DNA of 64,000 nucleotides from Akanthomyces muscarius (Eukaryota > Ascomycota > Sordariomycetes > Hypocreales > Cordycipitaceae), in NCBI RefSeq assembly GCF_028009165.1, contig NC_079242.1, positions 2,046,001 through 2,110,000 of the forward strand, in the 5' to 3' direction. Each line of letters begins with the position of its first letter. The first letter of the stretch is position 1. The notes under the pieces are model-generated. The model was given only the letters and a program-made list of their open reading frames with translations. It was not told the origin of the DNA and searched no databases. Made by a program: the position numbers and the translations under genes. Positions 35,701 through 47,600 of this stretch are shown here, one piece after another.

Positions 35701-37117
35701 TCATAGGCGAGAGTCCTCTAGATAACTTTTATCTCGTATGCCCCTCACGATATCCTCTGCTATTACCGCTGCGAAATCATAGTCTTTGAGATCGAGATAT
35801 ACCTGGGCACTGACCCGCAAAAAGAACCTCTTGCCAAGGATAAATGGCGGCATTGATGTTTTGTACTGCTCCATCAGTAGCTTGAAGATCCATCCCATCG
35901 CCCTGTCGAGTGCTTCAACAGGCAGCACAACATCAGACTCTTTCGCGCCCGCTCCCTTGGCATCTAGCCAAAGTGGCAGCGCCACATTGCACAAAGCACA
36001 GTCCGTCATTGTGCCCTTGGAATTGTCCAATACAAACGTTCCCAGACGCTCGGCAATCTGCTGACCGCCCGCTTTATTCAGACGAACGAGATACTGCATG
36101 ATCCTGTCCTCGCCGCCCAGCACAGCCTCCCGGTAGGCAAGGGCGTCCTTGACCGCCAGCCACGCGGACGCATCCCGCGTGCCCGTAAACTCAAAGTTCC
36201 GCGCAAAGTAGCTTTTCGCGTCAAAGCTCGATGCGGCTGGCTCCCGCTGCGACTTGGAGCTGTATCCGCGGCTCGTCGCCAGAGGGCTCGGCAGGAGGTG
36301 CTGATTCCGCGCCGGCACGTAGAAGACGGCGCAGGAGTGTGGCACGAACAGCCACTTGTGGCAGCTCGACACGAGAAAGTCGGGATCCGTCGCGGCGAGG
36401 TTGAGCTTGATCATGCCGACGCCCTGCGCGCCGTCGACCATGCTGAGGATGCCCAGCTGCCGGCACGCGCGGACAAGAGCCTCCCATGGGAACAGCCCTG
36501 CTGGCTGAGACGACACCAGCTCGAAGACGCAGAGGCATGGGTTCTTGCCGGAATCTCGGACAGCGCGTGCTGCGTCTTCGAAGCGACGTACCACTTCCTC
36601 ATCCTCAACGGGGTACTCGATTTCAATTCCCTGGGTTGTCAGCTTGCCCCCTTGCTGGTCGACGGTAAAGTCAATGGCCTTTTTGGTTAGGTCGTAGACG
36701 GTAGAAAAGTGCAGAATTACGTCGCCATCTTCCCATTCTAGATTTCGCAGCACGGTGCTCAAACCCTCGGTTGTATTGCTCAAGAATACGACCGTCTCAA
36801 CTGGAGCATTCACGAGCGCTGCCGCTGCGGCCCTCGAGCTTTCAATAAGTCGTGGGTAGTCGTACCACATGAAATGGTCTGGGCGCGACAGAGCTGCGTT
36901 TTGGTACTCCCGCTGCTTGGATAAGACTACTTTTGGCACGGTTCCAAAGGATCCTGCAATACAGTTAGCTACTGAAGTTTTCAAAGTTCACACTTCTCTT
37001 CTTTTGCCCCGCCCTTCTTTTGCTTTCTTAAAATGGAATGTGTCGCCTACCGTGATTCAAGTTTGTCCACGTCGTATCGAATGGAAACTCCCCTTTCAGG
37101 TGACTACCAAGCTCCAT
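35701..37117 (-). CDS. Class V aminotransferase-fold PLP enzyme (isopenicillin N epimerase/LolT-like)
   Basis: Predicted 439 aa; a 5' exon (37117-37051) encoding a start and NLNH is joined by an intron (36954-37050) to the main exon beginning GSFGTVPK. The fold-type I core is visible: NTTEGLSTVL, the PLP-ring Asp in SMVDGAQGVGM, and the Schiff-base Lys in SSCHKWLF. The family includes bacterial isopenicillin N epimerase and fungal LolT of loline biosynthesis, as well as many uncharacterised desulfurase-like proteins, so the reaction cannot be assigned. It stands between housekeeping MTD1 and the TRI12-like pump, and could be the first gene of the cluster or a bystander. Confidence 0.87.
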
Positions 37118-37824
37118 CTTGTTTCTAATAACAAAACAAAGGCGAAAAAACAATCAAATAAATAGACAGCCTGGAGAATCTAGCAAAATGAAATTCAAAA
37201 TACCGGACTTCGAATTTGGTTTCTTGTCGAATCAGCCCTTGCATATTCAAACCTTCAAGTTAGTTAGCGGCGGCCGTTATGCCTACCAAATGTAGACACT
37301 TAACAGTAGCAGCAACGTGGGGCTCTGGTTGGGTGTGTTTCCTAAAATGCCGTCTTCATTCATTTTCTTGCAATTAGAATCACGCCCATTCGCTTTCTCT
37401 GACCTTTTTCAGGCGTGTAAGTCGACCGAGTGCTGGGCGGACATGGTGTTTGCTCTCGGAGCCGACACCGGACAATTCCAATTTGGGCATGTCCGACTGC
37501 CACTACCATCTACACCAGGACAGCGGCGATATAACCGCACACCCTAAGGAGAGTCTGTAAGTACTTCACATGGTAATAGACTTAGCTTTTTCGTGGAAAT
37601 GATGTGCGAAAATTTTCTGAGGAGGGTCTTGACATTCTGGTCCAGACAATTTGGCACACGAGGTCCGTAGACCCCGTGTAAGCAGCCACTCAAGACTATA
37701 GAAGGACAATTGGACCGAAAATTTCTCTGTTATTGCTTTATATAGGCGTCATAGATCAATATACACTGTTCTGTCTCCGTTCACTCTACCTGACGCGCCT
37801 TTTCTGCCCGGCTCTTTACTGATA
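37118..37824. promoter_or_regulatory. Divergent promoter (PLP enzyme / MFS pump)
   Basis: 707 bp between start codons on opposite strands. The frame at 37317-37547 is short and unsupported. No shared operator is evident by eye. Confidence 0.45.
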
Positions 37825-39669
37825 ATGTTGCCCTCGACGACGGAAAAGCCGCCCAGCGCAGACTCGGACACGCATCAAGTCCCAATCACCACGGCCATGG
37901 ACGACATCCAGAAGATGGGAGAGCCGCGCTCGTCCGAGGACGTCTCTGTATTCCCGGAGACCTCGACCGATATCACAGAGAAGCTCAAAGACCGCTACTT
38001 CTCGTCCGTCAACTACATCGGATCGTTGGCGGCCATCGGTCTCGCCGGCATGGCCGGCATAGGAGCCTTTTCCCTGATTGCGCCCGTCTTGTCCAACATC
38101 AACCAGGACATCGGGCCTGATCCCAACTACGTCTGGATCTCGCTGTCCAACAACCTGACCCAGGCTGTCATGCTCACCATTGTCGGCCGCCTGTCTGATC
38201 TCTTAGGCCGTCGGTACTGCCAGATCGGCGGAACGGCTCTGGCCCTCATTGGTTGCATAGTTGGTGCCGCAGCCACAAGTATCAACATGCTCATTGGTGC
38301 CAACGTCCTTATTGGTCTCGGCTCGTCCACGCAAGTGTCTTTTCCCTATCTCATTGCGGAAATCGTCCCCATCAAGAACCGCTACATGGCTTCCATCTAC
38401 ATCTACGCCCTGCTGATTCCCGTGTCTGGTGTTTCCTCGATTGTCGCAACGGCCTTGTTCAACAATACCGCGAGCACCTGGAGATCGAGCTACTTTCTCA
38501 TCATCGCCATCAATGCGGCTGCTTTGGCTTGCTGGGTGCTGTTCTATCACCCTCCGTCATGGAACGATTTGTCCAACGCTACCTCGGACTCTTCCCAGAA
38601 GAAAACTTCCATGTTGCAACAAATCGACTTTATCGGACTTTTTCTTCTAGCCGCAGGTCTTTTGCTGTTCCTGATGGGTCTTTCGTGGGGAGGAAGCGTC
38701 TTCCAGTGGAAGTCTGCTGGCGTCATCTCCACTATGGCAATCGGAGGACTGCTTCTCATTGCATTTGTGCTCTTCGAGCTTCGTCTGGACGGTCCACGAT
38801 CTCTGGTTCCGATGGAGCTATTCTCCAACTTCCAGTGGGTCGCAGTCGTTGGTACATTGTCCATGGCAGCAAGCATGTATTATGCCTTCAACATTGTGTT
38901 CCCACGCCAAGTAGACGTCCTCTACTCCAATGTTAGCCCAGACCGCCAAGGATGGCTCAAATGTCTCATCGGTGGTCCTCCGCTCCTTGGCCAGATCGTT
39001 GCTTGTCTCTTCGCAACGAAAATCGGACGCATCAAGTACCAACTAGTTGTCGCTTCCGCCGTCGGTGCTGCGTTTTATGGTGGTAAGTCAAATGCGTGCA
39101 AGGCTAACGCTCCCAGTTCCATGCTAACTGTTTTATGCACAGCGAATGCTTGTGTCACAACCACAAACATGACTACTATAGTAGTCCTCCTCTGCATTGG
39201 CGGATTCGCTTTGGGTTGGGTAGATGCCCTGGCGCTCGTGTCGCTCTCCGTGACGCTTAAAAACCAGCGCATGATCGGAACCGGCGTCGGCGTCGCCAGC
39301 GCTCTGAGGACGGTCATTTCTACCAGCTCCGCGACGGTATACACTGCTATTCTGAACAACAGGCTCGGAACCACGATCCCGGGAACTATGACCGGAGCTT
39401 TGGTGCAGGCAGGACTTCCAAGCTCTTCAGTGCCGAGTTTCATTGCCACCATCCAAACGAACCCTTCTCAATTGACCAACATACCGGGGGTGTCCTCTCG
39501 AATTATCAGTATTGGCATGGAGGCATTCAAATCTGCAAATGCAAAGGCGTACACGACAGTCTATCTCTCAACCATTGCATTCAGTGCAGTGGGGGTCATC
39601 TTCAGCCTGCTTACGCCCAAGATCGAGTCCAAGCTGACCGACAGCATAACCACAAGGTTAAAGGTTTAG
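37825..39669 (+). CDS. MFS efflux transporter, TRI12-like
   Basis: Predicted 594 aa with one in-frame intron (39083-39142; strong GTAAGT donor and CTAAC branch). After a hydrophilic N-terminus of about 65 residues come some 14 hydrophobic segments, including the MFS loop GRLSDLLGRRY and SSTQVSFPYLIAEIVPIKNR. Overall layout matches the fungal trichothecene efflux pump family (PF06609; DHA2-like, 14 TM), which also holds siderophore transporters. In clusters such proteins export the product and protect the producer. Its position at the left edge of the cluster, next to P450 genes, supports that role here. Confidence 0.85.
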   Translation: MLPSTTEKPPSADSDTHQVPITTAMDDIQKMGEPRSSEDVSVFPETSTDITEKLKDRYFSSVNYIGSLAAIGLAGMAGIGAFSLIAPVLSNINQDIGPDPNYVWISLSNNLTQAVMLTIVGRLSDLLGRRYCQIGGTALALIGCIVGAAATSINMLIGANVLIGLGSSTQVSFPYLIAEIVPIKNRYMASIYIYALLIPVSGVSSIVATALFNNTASTWRSSYFLIIAINAAALACWVLFYHPPSWNDLSNATSDSSQKKTSMLQQIDFIGLFLLAAGLLLFLMGLSWGGSVFQWKSAGVISTMAIGGLLLIAFVLFELRLDGPRSLVPMELFSNFQWVAVVGTLSMAASMYYAFNIVFPRQVDVLYSNVSPDRQGWLKCLIGGPPLLGQIVACLFATKIGRIKYQLVVASAVGAAFYGGKSNACKANAPSSMLTVLCTANACVTTTNMTTIVVLLCIGGFALGWVDALALVSLSVTLKNQRMIGTGVGVASALRTVISTSSATVYTAILNNRLGTTIPGTMTGALVQAGLPSSSVPSFIATIQTNPSQLTNIPGVSSRIISIGMEAFKSANAKAYTTVYLSTIAFSAVGVIFSLLTPKIESKLTDSITTRLKV

Positions 39670-39919
39670 GCACGCGGAAAGTGTGGTCATACTAAAATCT
39701 GTTGTGGTAGTATGCACTTCTGAGCTTATTATCAAGGAAATTTGTAGGATCATGTACACAGTGTTGAAAGAACCATAAAACCATAAAGCAATACAGCAGA
39801 ATCGTCGCCGATGGGTTTTTGACGAGAGGACAGGATGCACAATTTTGGTCAAGAAATCAAATAAATAGTCAATAAAATAGATACATGACGCATAATTGGA
39901 ACTTCTGTTCTAGCCTCAT

Positions 39920-41648
39920 CTACGCATTCATCGTTCTCTTTCTAAAACGCAGCTCGTAGGTGTGGTCTTGAGCCGCCATAATCTCAACATGTACATTCAG
40001 TGGCCGGCTCCGGCTGTAGTCTGGGCAGAGTTCAACGTCGTAATGTTGCAAAATCTGCACAAGCACGACTTTTAGCTCAGCCGCGGCGAAGAATCGACCA
40101 GGGCACGCATGCCGACCGTGCCCTGTGTCCGTGTTAGATGTCAGACTTACATCGCTGCAGATTTGGCCAAACTTACCAAAGCTCAGTGCCTCCTTATTCG
40201 CGCTCGCAAATTGATACTTTTCATCTCCTTGTTCGTGGCGAAGATTGTAGAATCGGAGCCCGTCGAAATTCTCCGGGTCCTGCCACAGCTTGGGATCTTT
40301 GCTGACACAACCAGCAGGCGCGGCCAGAGAGGTGCCGGCAGGCAACTCTGTCCCGTCAGACAGCTTCATCGGCTTCAGAACCTTGCGGTTGGTAGAAACT
40401 AGGGATGGAGGATTGACGCGCTGAACCTCGCGCAGGAAGCTATCCATCTTTTTCAGGTTGAACAAGGTCTGCTTCGTGATGGCACCGCTGCCTCTTTCTT
40501 CGAGTAAAACTTGGTCGATCTCGTCTCGCAGAATGGGCACATACTCGGGAAAGCGAGCTAGGTCATACAGCGTATGCGCGAGCTGCCCGCCTGTAGTGTG
40601 TATAGCTGCGATGTTGACAACAATATGCTCATTCGCCTGGAAGGCCATGTCGCCAGCTTTCTTGCCAGAGTTGTTGATGAACCACTGGATCATATCCGCG
40701 GGCTTCTTGTACGATGAGTCCTCACTAGCCTGACATAGTCGAGCCTCGACAAGCGGCTTCAGTATCTGCGCGACTCGTTTCCTGTAGTACCGAACGCGTT
40801 TCGTCTGCGGAACAATGTACTGCATGATTGGCCATGACCAGGATGGGTATTTCCACATCTCTGCGGCACCGGTAAAGGAGTCAATTGTGGCATTGATCGA
40901 GATGTCGATCCTGTCCCGTGATGTGGTTAGCTCGAGCATTATCCACGATCAACTTTGGGCGAACATGTTCCAGCATACCATTCCTGGTTCCTGGACAAGG
41001 GCAGGCCAACAAAAACTCTTCCCGAAATGAGAGCTATTATCTGAGTAGATGCGCCATATACCGTTGTGCGGAACCAGCCATCTTTGTCGAAGTCGGCGCC
41101 CTCTAGACATTGTTGAGTTGCAAACTGAGCCTCCTCTTGCATCTCCGGCAGAATCTGGGGAAGTCCTCGGGTCAGGTCAACCTTGACCGACTGAATCATT
41201 GTTGGGCTGTTGGAAGCGACCGATGTATACGTGCCGAGAAAGCGATCGTACATTTCGCGTCGGAAAGAAATGCTTGACTCTGGCTCCGTCTTGAGATCGT
41301 CAAGCATGGCAGTCGGCACAATGACCATAGGCTTATTCGACGTGGGAATTTTAAACAAGCTGTTCCTATGCTTCATTCAGGTTCTATATTAGTACCACTG
41401 TTATTCTTTGATTTAAAGGAAAAAAACGACAGGGGATTGTGCATAAGACTCACTCGTGAATAGCCCTCGTTCATGATCTTGTGGAAATCATTGCCAGCGT
41501 TGGTCAAAAGCGGCGCCTCAATCTCCCTGCTCCTTGCTACTGATCGCCAGATGAACAATACCAGCACAACCCCTAGCGCGACAGCGATAACATCTGGACG
41601 CCAGGTCGAGTCCAGAGCTGAGAGAGCCATTGTGTACAGATTCCTCAT
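39920..41648 (-). CDS. Cytochrome P450-A (CYP68/CYP503-like)
   Basis: Predicted 507 aa from four exons (introns 41371-41453, 40911-40978, 40123-40176). The first acceptor is CTGAATGAAG after a TACTAAT branch site; using the nearer TATAG would create a stop. An N-terminal membrane anchor (VIAVALGVVLVLFIW) precedes a complete P450. The oxygen-binding I helix is IAAIHTTGG, the ExxR motif lies in REVQRV, and the heme loop is FGHGRHACPGRFF with Cys447 as ligand. This wording is shared by gibberellin P450-1/P450-4 and Tri1-type enzymes that oxidise terpenoids. The start may be Met1 or the Met six codons later. Probably a C-H oxidation step on the sesquiterpene. Confidence 0.88.
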
Positions 41649-42197
41649 TGAACAGCAATATGTGATGACTCAGTGACTTGTGAGGTATCGGTGAGCTCTG
41701 CGGATTAGTGATATGAACACTCGCAATATGCAGCACTACGTTTGTAGTAGACTGGAACGTTTCTAAGCCGATTTTGCTTTCGCCCGTTCCCGAATTTCTA
41801 TCCGTGCCTATTGGAGTGTTCTGGATACCCACACCCGCTTCCGAATGTGGTAATTCCATCACTAACTAGCATAATCGTTGGACGTGTGGATCGCTGACGA
41901 GGTGGCTCAGCGAGCAGTAAGAGCCCAGGGTAGATAGAATTATGTGCGCAAAGTCGAGTAATTTAGTCTTCATAATGTTCAAGACGCATCACCGTATTTG
42001 CTGTTTTATATCTAGGTTGGCGTGGGAAACAGTTATAGTGCATGTACACTTTGCATATTTGGGTACGACTTCTATTGATTCCCATGATGCTAACCCCTGT
42101 AAGAAACAAAAGCGAAGTCGCGACCAGGTCATTATTAACTAAGAAAATCCAGCAAAGACGCACAGAAACATGACCCTAATCAAGTAGATGAAATTCT
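41649..42197. other. Spacer between tandem P450 genes
   Basis: 549 bp holding the promoter of P450-A and the 3' flank of P450-B, both on the minus strand. No other feature seen. Confidence 0.5.
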
Positions 42198-43868
42198 TTA
42201 CTCATGTATGAGAACACGGATGCCCTTGGTACCTTCCTTGGGTGTCGGTACAAATCGATCATAGTGTATCTCCACGTCGTCAAGAGAAGTCTCATAAAGC
42301 GACATTTTCGGCCCGAGGCGACGGAGAAGTAAACCAAGGCAGAGATACACCTCGGCGTACGCCAGACTAAAACGCCAAGTTAGCAAGGACGCCAGCACTC
42401 TGGAAATAAATCGATCCCACCACGTTTGTGGAAAAATAGCTTACTTTATGCCGATACATTGCCTGCTTCCACGAGAGAAGGAGAGCAAATACTTGTCGAG
42501 ATGGTGATGGCGTTCTCCGCTATCGTCGAGCCATCTTTCCGGTTGGAAGACATGTGGATCAGGAAATAGGGTTGGGTCTGTATGAACGAGAGTTGCCGTC
42601 ATACCGACCGGTGTTCCTCGAGGAATAATATATTCCTTCTTAATTGTCGCATTGCTGATTTGCCTCTTTGCAGTGAAAAAGAAGGGGCTTACAGGGTTGA
42701 TTCGCTGCAGGCGAGTGCTCACGCCGTAAGACAAGCGCAAGCCCTCGCTGACCACGGCGCTGAGGTACGGAAGTTGCTCCAGCTCGCTCCAAGTGCTACG
42801 TTTCTCTGCGCCATCGATGTTGGACATCAACTCTTGGTGCAGCTTTAAGAAAACGCGGCGATCGTTCAGCACGTAAAAGAGGGTTGCAGAGAGAGTCCAG
42901 GCCGTGGTCTCCGTGCCTGCACCAACCACAATCTGACCTTCTTGCCATAGTCTCTCGAGTCTTTTCTCCTGGTCAGGCAGATTTCCAGTCAAGAGCTCCT
43001 GAAAAATGGTTTGATTGGGACCCTTTTCCTCCTCGCCACGCTCAATTTTGCCCTGTGTTTGTCTAATTTGCCGACGAATGTCTTCTTGAAACCGCACGTA
43101 GACTGCCGCTTCAGGATTGAGCTTCATGACCATGGATTCCGGGAGGCGGTTCATGAGCGTAATAAGAAAAGGAAACTGCTTGATCCAAGGGCCCATGTCA
43201 CTGCCAGCAACGATGGCTCTGTGGAAATTTGGTTCAAACGTCGGCGAGTCCAAAAAGTTGTAGCTTTTGGAGAAGGCGTACTCGGTGACAATGTCGGTAG
43301 TCATGCAGCTAAACGCCATGTTCATGATGACGGGCTTCCCGGATCCTGCATGCGCACGAAGCTGTGCGACAAGTTTTTCAATAGCAGTGTGAATTATGGG
43401 CTCGAGCTTCGTGACGGACGCCTTTGAAAAGAATTGGTTCATCGCGCCTCTCCGTAACCGATGCAAGCTATGCTCGGCTGTTCCAAAGACGCTGTCTGGA
43501 ATTCCGAATTGCGAGCAAAAATATCCATACTTGTCTCTCTTCTTGCCGCCGCTGGCGTAGAGCTCGTCAATGAAACTCGGGTCACTGACGTGTAATTCGT
43601 CCGGGCTGATGCGCACAATCGGTCCATATTTGTCGTGCATGCGCTTGATCTCAAAAGTATAGCGGCCTTTCTGAATGCCGTCAAAGTAGAACTCGTACCA
43701 TACTGTCAATGCGGCGGTTCGAGGACCTGGGAATTTTGAAAGCGGGTGAAAGTAGAGACGATATATACCAAGTGACAGGAGATAAACGCATCCAGCGACA
43801 CTCAGCGCAGCAACTGGGTGCGCTAAAACCAGCTTGACGAGGGTCTTCACCACTGATGATCGGTTCAT
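42198..43868 (-). CDS. Cytochrome P450-B (CYP58/trichodiene-oxygenase-like)
   Basis: Predicted 530 aa with one intron (42367-42444) just after the heme loop. The N-terminal anchor (AALSVAGCVYLLSLGIYRLY) leads into FHPLSKFPGPRTAAL, the usual hinge. Further on are GPIVRISPDELHV, I helix VVGAGTETTAWTL, ExxR in SEGLRLSY, the PERW motif FQPERWLDD and the heme loop FSRGSRQCIGINLAYAE (Cys471). General wording resembles CYP58/Tri4-type sesquiterpene oxygenases. The first in-frame ATG (43868) was used; the frame is open further upstream without an ATG. It is followed downstream on the same strand by P450-A. Confidence 0.9.
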
Positions 43869-44630
43869 CGTGCTGTGTCGTAGATCTGCTCCGGCAAACA
43901 AGCTTGGCCAGGACCGTGCTTTCTAGGTTCAAAATTAAAGTGGCAAGTATTGCTTGCCCTGTATGAAAGTGACGGTCGCATCACAAACTTCTCAATTATT
44001 CAAACTATAACATCACCATGCACACTGCTGATAACTTGTCCGAAACAGGCAGCCGTAATAGGTAAGTACGACGGCGCCGGGCGGCATGATCGGACTTCTG
44101 CTAGGTATAACCCTGCCCGGAGTATCAGGGCAGATACTGCCTGGACTTCTCTACGTCTTTCCGAACTTAGCTCTTACACACTAACTAGTGTCACAGTAAT
44201 CACCACTAAACCGTTCCCTCCAGTGGCGGAGGCCGCTAAAACATACCCCAAGACGCTGCTATAGATTAGAGGCAAGCTGAAAGTGCCCTGAAATGAATGT
44301 TACAAGTCGCCGCCGAAAGCCCGATGTCCTGGCGTGCTTTCCAGCACGGGATTCTACCAAGAATGCGGAAACTCCGCCAACTTATGATCTCTTCTTGCAA
44401 GGATGCCCATGTACTTGTTTCCATGTGGATCTGCCCGAGGCGGTCACTATTGATATGATTTATGGCGCCGTTGGCGCGTTCCAGGGTCAACTGGCAGTCA
44501 GTCACTCAGGGCTTTACTTTTAGTTTTTAACTTAAAATCACAAAAGCCTTCCGGCACTATTGCACGTCGGATGTAAGTGAAACTTAAGCAGCTAAACTTG
44601 TGAAATATTCAGTAATTCTAAACTGGCGGT
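43869..44630. other. Spacer between P450-B and the ABC transporter gene
   Basis: Promoter of P450-B and 3' flank of the ABC gene. A GC-rich patch (44070-44145) contains CGG-N6-CGG at 44082-44093. A 76-codon plus-strand frame at 44293-44523 has no recognisable features. Confidence 0.4.
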
Positions 44631-47600
44631 CTACTGCTCATCGATGTTCTGCAGCTGAACCAACTCATGATATCTTCCTTTTAATGATATTAACTGCTGA
44701 TGCGTGCCACTTTCGACGACTCGACCGTGGTCTAGCACTAATATCCAAGTTAGCCATCTGAAATTTGAACATGTATCTCGGCACTGCAAGTATTGTTTTA
44801 CTTACCATAGATGCAATCTGCCCGTTGCACCGTGCTGATGCGATGGGCGACTGCAAGGGTAGTTCGGCCTTGCACGGCCTCGTCTAATGCCGCTTGCACG
44901 ATTCGCTCGGATTCTGAGTCAAGGGCCGACGTCGCCTCATCTAACAGCAGAATCTTGGGATCTCTCAGCAACGCCCTTGCAATTGCGATTCTCTGCTTCT
45001 GTCCACCAGAAAGCATCGTGCCTCTGGCCCCGACCTGCGTTTGAAGTCCTTCACTAGACGGCGGAAGAACATGTTAGCTCCATACCTTCGCCTGCAGCTC
45101 GAGAACTTTCGACTTACGGCAGCGAGACTATATAGTCCCAAATATTAGCATCTCTGCAGACCTTTTGTACTCGTTGCTCCGAGACTTCTGCAGTAGAATC
45201 TAACACGATGTTCTCCCGAATCGTGCCGTCGTACAGGATGGGCATTTGGCCCACGAGGGCTAGCTGATTGCGGTAGTCTCTCAGATTCCATTTCTGGATA
45301 TTCTTTCCTCCTACTACGACGTGTCCTTCATCGGGATCGAAAAATCGTTCGAGTAGAGATACCGCTGTACTTTTGCCGCTACCGCTTGCGCCTACCAGAG
45401 CAACAAACTGGCCAGGCTGCACGGTCAGGCTCACCCTATCCAAGACAAGGTTACCCTTGTGGTTTGGGTAGCTGAACGAGACGTTGTCGAACTGCACAGA
45501 CGGAGTCATTGCCGCAGCGCTTTCGCCCGATTCTTCCCTGGGATCAAGAAGGATCTGCCGATCATGAAAGTCCTTGATGCTCCGAGCGGCAGCACTTGCT
45601 TTGCCCATATCTGGAACAAACGTGAAGATGGCTCCGGCTGAATAAGCTCCAGCAACAAGCGCGGTATAGCAGACGTAGAATTGAAAGATGCTGTAATGAT
45701 CCTGCACCACTAGGCGGCTGCCGTACCAAAAGGTGAGTGCAGACGAGAGAAACACAGCAGACTGGGAGAAGGCAAACAAAAGAGAGGATTGAGCAATCAA
45801 TAGCAAAGACTTGCGCCGGTTTCCACTGAGCACCTGGCGATACTCCGCCAGCACTTTCTTCTCCAGCGTAAGAGCGGCCACAGTACGTATACTGGTGCTG
45901 TACTCACAGGCAAAATGGGCTGATGCTTCGTGGACCTTTCTTGCTTGAGCTTCCAAGAGTGCTTGCGATTTGAGTTGCATGACACCAGCAGCGAACAGAA
46001 TCGGGATCGTGCTTGTGCATACGAGCCCTAATTTCCAGCCAACTGAGATAGCGAGGATGATGCCCGCGACGATGATAGTCAAGATGATCAATATGGTTCC
46101 GGCTGTCACTCCACCCATGCCCTGGAGCTGCATCGCGCTGTGTGATAATAGCATAGACAGGTTTGCCGTGGAGTATGCAGGAAGATAGAAAGTTGCCATG
46201 TCTTGATGAAGGATCGTATCAAAAGTGCGCCAACGAGCCCGGTAGGTCAGATACTCAGAGTAGAAAACGAAGCAAAGGGCCTGCCCTAAGAGTCCAACGA
46301 TGGTAGTAACTCCGATTAGGAGATACATGGCACTCCAAAAATTCACTTCGCTGCGGAGGTGACCAAACTCGGAAGGCTGTGAAGAAAGGGCCCCCATGAT
46401 TTTGGCCAGGAATACTGATTGTCTATGATTGAGCGTATTAGTGATAAATTGGAACTCCTTCCTACGAATGCATCGGACAATGGAGAAAAATGTACTGTTC
46501 TGCAATGGAATACGACAGCTTTTCTTCGGACAGCAACATACGTGGGATGACTTCCGCCAGCAATGACTGATAATAAAAACCCACCGCAGATGGGAAGCAG
46601 CATGCGCCGATTGAGACGGTAGCAAAATTTGGCCAATTCCAAAATAGAGGCGGACTTCTTGGACGAAGCTGCTATCTCATTGGAACTGGAGTGTTTTCCG
46701 TCCTCGGGCGCCTCTTTTCCGCCGCTGAGCAGCGGGTTGCTCGATAGCTGCTTTTCAACTGAGGGCAGCTTATCTTGTACTGAACAATGTTCGTCATGAG
46801 TATCGCCTCCTTTATTCTTGTCACTGGAAAGGCAGCGTTGCTGCTCTGTCAGTTTGTAGTACAGCGACTTGAGTGCAAGTAATTCCCGGTGTGTCCCCTG
46901 CTCGACAACACGACCAGCCGAAAAGACCACAATATTGTCCGCATTAGCAATTGTAGAAAGACTGATCACCGCGGTTAGCAACCGAACATTGGAAGAGACG
47001 TATCCTCTAACATACCGATGCGCAATAACGATGGTTGTGCGTCCAAGCGCGGCATTGTTCAATGCGGCCTGTACTTGTCGTTCGGATTTAGAATCGAGGG
47101 CCGAAGTCGCTTCATCGAGGAGGAGGATTTTTGGATCAGAGATTATAGCCCTCGCTATTGTGATTCTTTGTTTCTGTCCACCGGAGAGGAGAAATCCGCC
47201 ACTGCCGACGTGCGAGTGAAACCCATTTGGCATCGCTTGGATAAATTCGTACGCATTGGCTGTTTTGGCTGCCAACTCCACCAGATCTTTCACATCTTCC
47301 GCGGACTTGTGCTCGTGTTGTGTACCTATGAGACCGTAGCGAATGTTTTCGAATACCGTCGTCGAGAATATGGTTGGCTCCTGGCTGACGAGACCAATTT
47401 GCTGCCTCAGCCATGTGAGATTCAGGCTCGTGACGTCGTGACCATCGATTCCTAGAAGCATGTCAGTAACGGAAAGAATTTAGCGTCAACGGAACCAGGT
47501 AACACACTTATGTTTCCGCTCACAGGCTCGAAAAATCGTTCAAGGAGCCCAACGATGGTACTCTTTCCGCTCCCCGACGGGCCAACAATAGCAGTCGTCT

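Noticed and set aside
44293..44523. 76-codon frame between P450-B and the ABC gene
   Set aside because: Short, with no signal peptide and no family features; chance is sufficient.
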